From NCBI GenBank assembly GCA_015039465.1, contig MU130350.1, positions 4,647 through 57,357 of the forward strand: a DNA stretch of 52,711 nt, given 5' to 3'. The number at the start of each line of letters is the position of its first letter. The first letter of the stretch is position 1. Position numbers and translations under genes: made by a program. The notes under the pieces were generated by a model that had not been told where the DNA came from, searched no databases, and saw only the letters and a program-made list of their open reading frames with translations. Below, one piece after another: positions 31,831-41,592 of the stretch. The stretch is from Phlegmacium glaucopus. Taxonomy: Eukaryota; Basidiomycota; Agaricomycetes; Agaricales; Cortinariaceae.

Positions 31831-32189
31831 GTATGCGATTTCGACTTTTATGGGAAAATACCATTATTCTGGTGTTAAGATGGGGGTTTTCTTGCGACCG
31901 AAAGGCAGAACGGGCGCAAAGAAGGAATTTATGGTCGTAAAGAATTGGTCGTAAGCGATCAAGCACGCTTAATATGCCTGGAAGTGTCGGACGCAAATAA
32001 GTACAAAGCTTAACTATTCTTTGGCCGAAAAGAGCGAATTGAGCCCAGGACGAACGACTGAAGTATTTGTTTATATTGAAGGACGTCAAAATTAAACAAC
32101 AACAATTTCGTCAGGTGATTTAGACCCAGGAGAGACCTTGCTTTACAGCAAGGTGAATCTGATCTTTTCATTTTCTACGAACCTATTTG

Positions 32190-32376
32190 CTTACCTTAGC
32201 TACTAAAATCTTAGTATATATAAGGGCACAGAGTTATGTAGTTATTCAGTGAATATTATATTTCTAACCGTCCTATCGAGCCTCGAGGTTCCTCCGTGCG
32301 TCGAAAAGCCCAGCAGAAACTGTCCTGTCACTACTGTCACCTTTTCGTCACACTGTGGTCGGATAGCGTGGTGAAG
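32190..32376. other. Boundary of shared intergenic segment and CHAT remnant
   Basis: TTAGCTACTAAAATCTTAGTAT here matches 5181 near copy B. In the B unit it runs straight into CACTACTCGTTCG, whereas here about 570 bases holding the CHAT fragment intervene before CACTACTCATTCG at 32794. Confidence 0.55.
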
Positions 32377-32675
32377 CAGCAAATCCCGAACTTGAACGCG
32401 GACTTGGCTTTCCCTTCAGCATCTGAGACAAGCAAAGGAGACCCAAATTATCGGAGGAAGTTGTCCATCTCGCTGCTGGTATGCTTTCTGCTGGTTATCG
32501 TGGTGTGGTTGGTACGATGTGGAGCATTTCCAATGAGTTTGGGCCAGCGTTTGCGACAGAGTTCTATCAGTATTTACTTAGGGAGAAGGGTTTAGAGGGA
32601 TTGGACAGTACTCATGCAGCCTACGCCTTGTATTACGCTACGAGGAGGGGTAAGAGAGAGGCTTGGAGAGGGTAA
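32377..32675 (+). pseudogene. CHAT domain C-terminal fragment (NLR-like effector remnant)
   Basis: One frame gives QQIPNLNADLAFPSASETSKGD and, after a one-base deletion near 32447, the next gives KLSEEVVHLAAGMLSAGY, RGVVGTMWSISNEFGPAFA, YQYLL and LDSTHAAYALYYATR, ending at TAA. This is the end of a CHAT (caspase-like) protease domain as found at the C-terminus of fungal NACHT-TPR proteins. The catalytic Cys of the LSACQT motif is Ser (PSASET). Frameshift and active-site loss make it non-functional. It stands on the plus strand upstream of copy D, the same relation the NACHT-TPR gene has to copy C. Confidence 0.78.
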
Positions 32676-32729
32676 CACTGCATTCTTGAGATGGGTTCCA
32701 TCATCCATGTGTGCGAATCGGCTATTGAT

Positions 32730-33930
32730 ATATTGATATCTTTCTTTGTTTTGTCGTTGTTATTATAAGTATTAAGTACAGTCTCCTATCCTCACTACTC
32801 ATTCGTATCCTACTAAATTCATATCTCATGTTCTTCTAGCAGTGTGAGGTTCATCAATCTACAAGAAAATGTGTAAATGAGATAACTAGTGCGTTTCTTT
32901 AGTAGTAGGTGTTGAGTGAGATAGAAGAATATTTGAATACTATAATGTAGTCAAATATTTGCTTACAAGGAATTCGAATATGAATTCCGTGTTTGTGCCT
33001 AGGGTTGCCTGGGCTCCTCGATTTGGATCTTGAAGACGAGTGTGATAGGCCGGATCTTGGGCCCAATCGCGCTAATAAATTGGGCCAGAATCTTAGGCCC
33101 AATCACGTGATCCAAAGGCATTCGGATTAAGTAGATGCGAGGATAGCCAAGGCAAGACCTGTCACCTGAGTGTCTGGAGAGCTCGCTTGTGGCAAACATG
33201 TGCCGACACCAAGCTGCTATACCGGACGCTGAAGGGGTGGTGGGTGGGTCGAAAAACTTTGGTGAGGACTAGGAAAACTCCTTTTGCCGTGTCAGAATCA
33301 GATTCTGAGGATAAAGGGAGTTCCCTTCATTAAAGAATTTTATTAATCGTATTTGTACCTGTGATGTACAAACCCGATGATCTGATTCTGACGCCTGACG
33401 TTATCTTATCCTATAATGAGTATGCGCTCGTTCCTCGCGCTTACTCATTGCGGAGTAAACAAACTTTTTGGTCGTTCAAGTCGAAGTTGGTTTCCACTCT
33501 CCACGTCTCCCTCTAATCGCGGTCTGCGTCTGACTCTAATCTCCCTGCACTCAATCGCCTCCCTCAAATAGCTATCCTTGCGATGGACCAAAGATTTATA
33601 TAAATCCACCATTGATGGATTTGTCAATGAAAACCCGGCCCAGCATGTACAATTAGGGCTATTACTGGTGGGACAACAAGGTCATCAGGGTAGCGGATCT
33701 TCTACCTCCCAATGATCTCAAAGTCCAGTTGTGAAAATCAGAAGGTAAGCGAAGGATCCTTATTCTCGGCCCTTAAGTCCAGAAAGTATCTTGAAATAGC
33801 TCAATCGTCGATAAAGATGTCCTTATTATAGTCATCAATTCCACCATGAGCTATCTGCCTTCTCGACAACGCCTGATTCGCTTCAGCTGCACACAACCCG
33901 ACCTACCAGAACCAGACTTCCAGTTAAAAA
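32730..33930. repeat. Segmental repeat, copy 1 (partner 39335-39824 plus 40571-40680)
   Basis: Shared blocks in order: TTCTTTGTTTYGTC, CATATCTCATGTTCTT, CATCAATCTACAAGAAAATG, a minus-strand frame with DLYKSLVHRKDSYL and ESG(N/S)QL(R/Q)LERP (33445-33627 here, 39398-39604 there), GGGCTATTACTRGTGGGACA, CAATCGTCGATAAAGATGTC and CAGCTGCACACAACCC. The region 32900-33440 here has extra DNA, including an ATCTGATTCTGA inverted pair (33298/33380). The small minus-strand frame is conserved in the two copies but unrecognised. Confidence 0.7.
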
Positions 33931-33994
33931 TGGACGACGCTGGGGGGTGCAATAGCCATTGGGGTTAAATGTAACATGAAGCGGAATCATAGTA

Positions 33995-35563
33995 TTAATC
34001 TTTGGGGGGCAACGTACTAGTGTCCACACAAGCCAAAGGAAAGTTCTCATCACCATATTCTCCAACATCCTCTGACGTCGTCTCTTGGATCGCCTGCCCA
34101 ATAATCTGTGCAAAATCTGATTTATTGCACAATATATGCGCCATAATTTTTCCTCGAAACAATGAAAAATATACCAAGACTTGCGAGATCTACAGCAAGG
34201 CGCCGTGCAGAGTCCACAATCATAATCGTGACAGCGACGGTTTACAGTGATGGATTCCGCATTTCGTGGGTCTGATATAACAGATGAGAGAAGTGATCGT
34301 CAATGATTAATCCACGAGAATAAAACGAGCTGGAAATACAAGCGGTTTCTCAAACACTTACTTTCAACCAACGGTGCTCACAAGACAGTTTTCAGCCCCA
34401 AGAGAACAATAGACAATCGGGACGATTTCCTTGCCGCATACGCATCGCCTGCTCGTGAGGAAGGGGCAAGGAGGACAGGAGATGGTGTCGTTGTGACATT
34501 CATGAGTGATGATTACAAGGAGGTGGTGGTCGAGGACAGGGATAATGGCATTGCATGCGCGTCCCACAGGGAATAGAAGTTCGCCCGTAAGAGCCTGCAA
34601 GTTGTCGTAAAAGTCAACATTTCATCAGCTCGATGACCAAAAGTAAGTAGGATAAAAGTTGAGCTGACCTCCTTGAATGAATTCCTGAGACACGGCGGAC
34701 AAACATTTTTATCGTCCCTTTGCTCGTATTTGTGGTTGCCACAGGAAAACGGCTTCCCACACACAAGATCACGGTTCATGCAAATCGCCCTATTCTTTGC
34801 CTATAATCGACAACACAGTTTTTGCCCTAGCGAGCGACGCGAGAGGGCAACAAACTTGCACTGATGACGAACACACCCCTTGGAGAGTTTGACAAGGCTA
34901 GCTTGTCACACAGGGTTTCCTTCTCATCCATGCAGTGGAGTGTATTTGATAGCATGCCAGGCTCTTTGCTGTTCTGCATGGTCGGACGAGCTGGACGGTG
35001 GTGGGCAGGGACACTCGTGTCGTTTGCTAATGAGATGAGGTTTGGAGCAGACAGAGTCACAGGTTGGGATGGGGTCAGAGCAATCCGAACGCGAATTCGT
35101 ATCACGATACATGTGAGGACGGAGAGGGTGCAATTGAGCATTCGCCGCAAGGACAGTAGGCGACCATGGACAGTGAGCGAGGGCACGTCGCAGGTTTGGA
35201 TGAGGGTGGGTGGCAAGATTTCGACACCTGTCTTCCACAATGGAAGGGATCTATCCGTAATGGTGTTGAGATTTGAGTACATAGACGATGAACAAGAGGC
35301 ATACCAGAAGGAACAGTTTCCCGTTTGGCTTGACAACCAGCACGCTTCTGCGACTTCCTTCAGGCTCTTCTCCAACAGGGAACGAATGCATTTGATGTGG
35401 AAGGAGGTCCAACAATATAGTACTTGTGCTTCATGATAGACGGTGAACAAGACCAGATAACCCTGCTCCGGACGTATAGAGTAGAAACAGGACAATCTTG
35501 GTATGGCGGGGTGCTCAATGAGACGTTGAGGTTGTGAGCATGGGTGGCATTAGGATACTTCAT
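33995..35563 (-). pseudogene. NF-X1-type zinc-finger gene, degenerate
   Basis: Several minus-strand frames carry cysteine patterns of NF-X1 fingers. 34779-34513 has DLVCGKPFSCGNHKYEQ and NVCPPCLRNSF; 34600-34364 has HECHNDTISCPPCPF, RRCVCGKEIVP and VYCSLGAEN; 35302-35102 has FHCGRQVSKSCHPPS and AYCPCGECSIAP; 35238-34924 has PTCDSVCSKP and HECPCPPP. In an intact gene these would be one chain of C-x-CG-H-C repeats, a family of RNA/DNA-binding and transcription regulators. Here the frame changes at least twice and many Cys/His are replaced, so I call it a pseudogene. A further open piece (34177-33995, GQAIQETTSEDVGEY) may be its 3' part. Longer frames on the opposite strand look like shadows. 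Confidence 0.6.
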
Positions 35564-35639
35564 GGTTGTCGAGGAAAAAAGAACAATGAATCGACTCGTG
35601 GCGCAGCTGAGGGATCATAGTATTAGTGTCATCTGCAGC

Positions 35640-36281
35640 TTGAGCAAGTATATATAATATACGCACCCATTCCAAGCATTCTGTGTGCCTCGTCATTCTT
35701 CAATTTTCGTTTCGACCACGCCGCTGTTTCTGATCATCATATTTAGCTCGTGAACACAACGTGGTTTTACAGGAAACGACACAGGTATCATTTTTTTCGT
35801 CCATTCACAATGTGAGATGACAATGCTATAGAGGTTCCACTCTCCCCCCACCCAATATCCACGCATAACCCACAGGTCAACGTACGGGGAACATGCTTGG
35901 AAAGAGACTTTACTGGCAATTGGAGGTTGATGGCCAAGGTCATTTGCAAACGTCATATTATACCAAAGCCGGAGCTTCCCCACAAATAGTTGTTAGTAAC
36001 ATATTTTATGCAAGACGTGGCTTGAAGCTCAGGTACTATCTGCACAAGAAAAGACAAAAGAAAAAATGACCATTGTTTCAAATATGATAATATTTCTTTC
36101 ACTGAAGAGAACCCATTATGAAAGCGAACAGCAATACAACAACTGATTTCCTGGAGATGATGGTGATACTGAAGAACGGTGGAAAATAAACCACCCCTGT
36201 AAGTAGTCAATCCTGATGAAACGAACGATAGACTTTGGAACGTGCCAATTTCGCAAGAAAGTGAAGAGAATAAAACTCAAT
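35640..36281. other. 3' flank of copy E
   Basis: It shares ATCATTTTTTTCGTCCATT, GACAATGCTATA and TGGTAGATGATGG-type blocks with the flank of copy F (49010) and weaker blocks with B-D. There is no gene. Confidence 0.55.
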
Positions 36282-38503
36282 TCACACCAACTGAGCCAAG
36301 CGATTCACATAGCTGTCCATGTCTGGGCGTTTCGCAGCATCCTGATTCCATCCTTCACTCCACAATGACCAGAGAATATCATCAACATCCTCGGGCCTAT
36401 CGGGATGCTGGTTATGAAGAACCTGGCTTGCAACCAGGGCGTCACTATCACCTTCGAATGGATCGCTTGCCGTGAATATTTCCTACAGGAAATTTGTTAA
36501 CGATGATGCCAACAAGTTGGTTGCGAGAATAATTACCAAGGAAGTCATCGTAACGGAATAGACATCCGTGGCGAAAGTAGCTTTCGCTGATGAATTTTTC
36601 AACAACTCTGGCGCCATCCAGCGATATGAGACCATTGTCCCAGTAGCTAATAAAGGACTGTTGGCGAGAATGGAGAATAGACCAGGGTCAGCCAGACGTG
36701 CTTTTCCAAGCTCGTCGACCAAAAAGCTTGACTAGAATGAATTTCAGTTTTCGTTGCTAACGTTATAAATCTTAATGGAACATACCGCTCGTATATCCGA
36801 ATGAACAATGCTTTCCGCTGAGGGGTATAAGTTACCGTATAACTGGTGAGGAGAAAAAGAACAAGACATAACTCACAGTGAAGGTACGCGACGCCTCTGG
36901 CAATGCCAACAACCAGTTCCATCTTGTCGTACTCCTCGTCCGATTTGATGTATTCACTTAAAAGACCTATTGCAATGATCACGTTCCAGCAAGACGAATA
37001 GACTGTTGCCAAGTTCATGCATACCATTTGTCATCCAGGATGTAACAATTGCAGGAAATCTACCAAAGTCCATACTGATGCCCAATAATGGAACAAGGTT
37101 ATCGTGTGATAATTTAGACCACCTAACTAGACAGTGGGTGAATAGCTTAGTAAAAAATATCGTGAATGGATATATAAAAGATATCAAAGTTTCAAGTTAC
37201 ATACATCTTCAAAATCCTGCCTTTCTTTTGTCTTGCTGCGTGGATTAAAGGCAGGACGTAATGCCTTGATCGTGACGGCGTGCTGGAAAACGCGTGGTGT
37301 ATCGAAATTCCATACGCCACGGTAGATATCGAAGTAGAGGCTAACAAAAGGGGTTGGTTTCGATTTCACGACCTTATTGGTGATATCGAATTCTGCGAGT
37401 TTGGACGAGGTGGAAGGTTTTCCTTTCCTTTGGCGATTGAGGTGGGGAACGTTCTGCTGGCCCGGTAGCATCTGCTGGGCTAGCATTTGTTGGACTGGTA
37501 GCGTCTGCTGGGGTAGCATCAGGTGGGCTGATAGCCGCTGCTGGGGTCTCTTGAGCTCGTACAAAAAGATCATGTTCTTAACGGCAACGGCAACACGATT
37601 CCGAGGACCATCCAACGCTATGTTCATCGCCATAGCCGGCAACCCAGAGTTCTCGACATATACACCTTTCCCGATATCCCAAACAGTAAGATAGCCACCA
37701 CGAAGACTTATAAGTGCAGTGCTGTCCGGCACAAAGATAAGGGAGGTGGTGGGGCCGGCTCGATAACCAGGTAGTATCCTCGCGAGTGACATGCTAGTCG
37801 TAACACCTGCATTCCAAAGACGGATTTCACCAACATCGTCGCCTGTCGCAATCCACTTTCTGTCCTGCGACCATGCGCAAGCAGAAATCCTTACAGAACC
37901 GATTGGGGTGAGTTGACAATGCAACTTAGTGGCGTTGGTGTCAAAGGTGTATGATACAACGTTAAGCTCTCCATTTTTGCAGCCAACAATGAACAAGTTG
38001 GGTTCAAGGGGACAGGAGGCGACACTCGTTGCGCAGGAAATATAGGCCTCGGTATACCCCCAAGAAGACCTAAAGTCAGTCGAGTCTAATTCCCAAAGAA
38101 GTGGAGTACCGGTCACAGTCATCGTCTTGCCGTCAGATCTGAAAGTAGGCATCTCAGCGCCACTGGCAGACCATCCGACACTTTTTTCATGTATTAGGCT
38201 CCACGTCTTTCCTCCAGGTGAATCCCGTTGCACCATATAGCAGTGGTACGATCCCATGATGGCGGCCATATCCGGGTCAGTTGGCGAAAAGACCACCAAT
38301 GAGCAGTCGTTGAACGACGAGGTAGGGGCGGCTGTGGCTGTATCCCAGAACTGGACTTTGCCGTTGCTGTAGTTTGGGCTGTTCTCGGGCATTGACCCAC
38401 CTATGGTCGTTCCGTCTGATGAGAAGGAAAGAGAAGCGTGGGATGATCCAATGAACCAGCTGGGCTTTGTCTCGACGAATACATATTTGAAAGAATTTGC
38501 CAT
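36282..38503 (-). CDS. WD40-like propeller - repeat linker - TKL pseudokinase, copy E
   Basis: The model is complement(join(36282..36482, 36537..36731, 36786..36817, 36877..36966, 37025..37145, 37205..38503)), 645 residues, no internal stop. The start is MANSFKYVFVETKPSWF. The propeller contains ACAWSQDRKWIATGDDVGEI and LIFVPDSTALISLRGGYLT. The linker is the shortest (LPQQTLPVQQMLAQQML). Kinase landmarks: FVSLYFDIYRGVWN, IKALRPAF, LFTHCLVRWSKLSHDN (alpha-C Glu replaced by His), VHSDIRASSFLVDE, ARLADPGLF, YRWMAPELL, GWNQDAAKRPDM, ending LAQLV. Exon 5 is one codon shorter than in B-D (GTMVSYRW), a change shared with copy F, so E and F are close relatives. Confidence 0.83.
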
Positions 38504-39334
38504 GGCAAAAGAGGCTGAAGATAATGAGGGAGGTTGGGTGTTTATCCTGCGTGTATAACGAGCGTCTGCAGAAGGTGATCACAAGGCGATTGACTACTTG
38601 GCCAAATGCATTAATGTTTGACGGTACCTGATGTCAGATGACTTACTGAAGGCTATCCATTCCCATGAAATGCCAAGAATCGCAGAGATCCAGAAGCGCT
38701 GAAGGGTGTATGATTTGGCGATCTGCGCTGGAGGTCAAAGGCCACATTCCTTCGACTTTGAGTCTCGATGATATGGATATGCAGGTATTAGTGACACCCA
38801 AGGCGATGATTTGGATTTATTATTGAGTAAAGGTGTGGTTGAAAGCAAGAGGGTCCAACTTAGTCTAGTTCAATTCGACAACTGTTAGCAGGGTGGGTTC
38901 CTTTGGTGTTAAATTCCGATCGGCTTTTACGATTCTAGATCACATGTACTAAACACGTGAGCTGATCCTGATAATGTATTTCAAGTCCAATCCTCATGAA
39001 TACCTCAATCTCTGCTCCATTTTCATGGCTCAGTTCCAAAGGAAAATTGATGATACACGAGATTATCCAAAAACGGATCCCCCGTGGTTCACTATGCAAA
39101 CGAAACAGTGAAAGATGTCTTAGAGCTGCCTCGCGCTGATAAGATTAGATTGGATTCGCCATACCACGTGATGCTCAAAATATGTTGATTTTTGACCGAG
39201 AACGCCGAATCAACCCATCCACCAGAGGGCCGTCAAATTGGGACAGACCTTATATATAGTGATCGATTGTCATCACATTATCATTAGGTCTGTTTTAGGT
39301 CCAACTCCGAGTCCATATGTCTATGGATATTTTT
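38504..39334. other. Upstream region of copy E
   Basis: The first 250 bases carry the family's conserved 5' UTR donor (TCAGATGACTTACTGAAGG at 38633). Beyond about 38750 I find no gene. TTAGTGACACCCAAGGCGATGAT resembles 5335 in the B unit. Confidence 0.5.
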
Positions 39335-39824
39335 CTTTGTTTCGTCATTGTTATTATCATATTCTCACTACTCATTCGTACAATATCCTACTAGAATTCA
39401 TATCTCATGTTCTTGCAGCGTGAGGCTCATCAATCTACAAGAAAATGTGTAAGTAAACAAATTCGGTCGTTCAAGTTGAAGTTGGCTTCCACTCTCCACG
39501 TCTTCCTCTAATCGCAGTATGCTTCTGACTCTAATCTCCCTGTACTCAATCTCCTCCATCAAATAACTATCCTTGCGATGGACCAAAGATTTATATAAAT
39601 CCATCGTTGATGGATTTGTGAAAGAGAACCGGCCCAGGATGTACGAATAGGGCTATTACTAGTGGGACAACACCGTCATCAAGGTGATCTCAAAGTCCAG
39701 TCATGAAAATGACAAGGTAAGCGACGGATCCTTATTCTTGGCCGTTAAGTATCCCGAGATAGCTCAATCGTCGATAAAGATGTCCTTATTATAGTCATCA
39801 ATTCCACCTTGAGCCATCCGCCTT
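39335..39824. repeat. Segmental repeat, copy 2 (left part)
   Basis: This is the partner of 32730-33930. It is interrupted at 39824 by a MITE and resumes at 40571 (TATCCGCCTTCTCGACAATACC, GCAGCTGCACACAACCC). The small minus-strand frame DLYKSLVHRKDSYL is kept. Confidence 0.7.
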
Positions 39825-40570
39825 AAGTTCCCTTGCTCTCCCCCACACTGACATTTCGGACATCACCGAAACCCTTTTAAAGGAATTAACACAGCCACAC
39901 TGATGTTCTGTTCATCGACAAGGTTCCTCGCAGCACCAAGGGTAATAGTTAAATATAAAAGTTTTTAGGGCTAGAAAAATTTAAATTAGTTTAAATTGCC
40001 TTAAACTGAATATATACCGGTTTTTAAAGGTGAATAAACAAATTTAACACTGATTTTTGCAGTTCTTTGGCCTAATTTTTCACTTAAACGTAGTAAAAGT
40101 AACCCCAACCTCTGTTTAAAAAAATTGGAGTGAATTAACCACTTTCAATTCAGTGATAAAACTAAAATACTGGATTTTTATCGAATTTTATCGAATTTAA
40201 TGACCATTTGATACTATTCTTACTCATACAGGAGGTTTGGTGTTAAAATAAAAACAAAAATGACTTAAAATTAAGTTAAATAGAATATAAACGAAATTAA
40301 ATACCAATGAGAAGCAAAATTAGTCAAAAAGGTATGGAGGAGCAAAGATTGGAGGTACAGACAAGATTCAAAAGAATGCAGAAGCGGGGAATCGAACATT
40401 CGACCTATAGAAGGACGTGGAAATAGCTGACACAATGTATGAACACTAACCATTAGGCAATATGGCCGACGTAAAATCAGATTTTTAATAAAATAAAAGG
40501 CTCTGGAAGGCTGCACGTGCGTTTTATTTCTTTTTCGGGAAAGTCAGTGTGGGGGAGAGCTGGGTCAGCT
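39825..40570. mobile_element. MITE with inverted termini and 9-bp target duplication, ~746 bp
   Basis: GCTCTCCCCCACACTGAC near the left end (39835-39852) is matched by its exact inverse near the right end (40542-40559); both lie 10-11 bases from the edges. ATCCGCCTT flanks both sides (39816-39824 and 40571-40579). The paralogous segment at 33845 (GAGCTATCTGCCTTCTCGAC) is the empty site. A 9-bp duplication suggests a Mutator-like family. The interior is AT-rich and carries a tRNA-like sequence but no transposase. Confidence 0.78.
40383..40470 (-). repeat. tRNA-derived (SINE-like) sequence inside the MITE
   Basis: On the minus strand, TTGCCTAATGGTTAGTG is a good A-box/D-arm, and GTTCGATTCCCCGC about 45 bases later is a good B-box/T-loop. 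The T-stem does not pair and no clean acceptor stem or anticodon arm forms, so it is a tRNA relic rather than a gene. Confidence 0.6.
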
Positions 40571-40692
40571 ATCCGCCTTCTCGACAATACCTGATTCGGT
40601 TCAGCTGCACACAACCCAACCTACCAGAACCAGACCTGCTGTCACTTGCAGTTAAAATTGGACAGCGCCGGGGTGCATTAGCTAGGGTAATG

Positions 40693-41004
40693 TCATACAG
40701 TCACATGCAACAGCCTTGTTCTTGTCAACTTGTCCAACTTGCCTCCGACACTCCTATTTGTTTGAAAACCTTCGCTGGTTTCATCACGGCCCGTATCATG
40801 TTTTGCGTTCTCGAAAGATAAGCCATCTATTTTCCCGGACCCTCTAGGCTCAGACACCGCCAATCGCTCGGCCTCTTTTTTCTCTTTTTCCCGCCTTTCC
40901 TCCAGCTCTCTCGCCTTCAGCGCCCACTTTTGCTTTGCCCGTTCTCTGTCACGTTCCCGTCGCTGCTTTTCTTCAGGGGTCAAGAAGTTGTTGGGATTTA
41001 CCAT
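40693..41004 (-). CDS. Hypothetical charged protein (103 aa), uncertain
   Basis: The ATG-started frame MVNPNNFLTPEEKQRRERDR continues as a Lys/Arg/Glu-rich helix (coiled-coil-like, residues 9-50) and a polar tail. I do not recognise a family. It lies between the segmental repeat and the terminal-inverted-repeat element. The biased composition raises the chance that it is real, but there is no homologue in the window to test it. Confidence 0.35.
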   Translation of the reverse strand: MVNPNNFLTPEEKQRRERDRERAKQKWALKARELEERREKEKKEAERLAVSEPRGSGKIDGLSFENAKHDTGRDETSEGFQTNRSVGGKLDKLTRTRLLHVTV

Positions 41005-41271
41005 GGAAGTCGTTGTGGAATTCGCCTATTCATTGTATTTGGGCTTATTTGGTACTAGGGTCGATAGGTGTTGACAGGTCTTGACGCCAGTGAAAATAGC
41101 ACCGAAGTAGATCGAATTGATTCGAAGAAAATCAAAGAAAGTGTGTCAAAAGTCGAATTAAATAAATTTCTGTCGAATTCCTGCTTACAAAGCCATGTAA
41201 ACAGCCACATGCATGGAGATGCATGGAATGATGCACACCACGTTCAATGTATGTCCTGCGCATGGGGACCT

Positions 41272-41466
41272 TGTTAGAATGGAGAATTCGCGCATTCGCA
41301 ATGATATATCTGCGGAATACGTAGCGTGTGATTGTCACACGCCTAATGTGGATGGCGGGAACATTTAACGAGTAAATAAAATATATTGCTAATCATGTAA
41401 ATAATAACAACTCAGAATTGTACCTTCGTGTCCAGTCTGCGCCCTCGCATCCACTAGTTGATAACA
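41272..41466 (+). repeat. 5' LTR of the Copia element
   Basis: It starts TGTTAGAATGGAGAATTCGC and ends CTAGTTGATAACA. It is identical to the 3' LTR except one transition. Confidence 0.96.
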
Positions 41467-41480
41467 GGTTATGGGCCCCG
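41467..41480 (+). promoter_or_regulatory. Primer-binding site (internal initiator-tRNA-Met type)
   Basis: GGTTATGGGCCC directly follows the 5' LTR. Its complement, GGGCCCATAACC, resembles the anticodon arm of initiator tRNA-Met (the CAT anticodon is in GGGCYCATAACCC), not the tRNA 3' end. Such half-tRNA priming is known from Drosophila copia and yeast Ty5. Confidence 0.65.
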
Positions 41481-41592
41481 GCCTATATCAATTATTGGAC
41501 ATATAAAATCGTATAACTCGAACTTAGGTTGTCCCTGAGCTCATCTCGTCAAACCGCTTGATATTCCTGTGTGAAACATTCTGTCAACGAAC

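Noticed and set aside
34864..35436. 190-codon plus-strand frame and 222-codon minus-strand frame
   Set aside because: Both overlap the NF-X1-type signatures found in other minus-strand frames and contain no recognisable domain themselves.
40383..40470. A functional tRNA gene
   Set aside because: A- and B-boxes are good, but the T-stem does not pair and no acceptor or anticodon stem forms.
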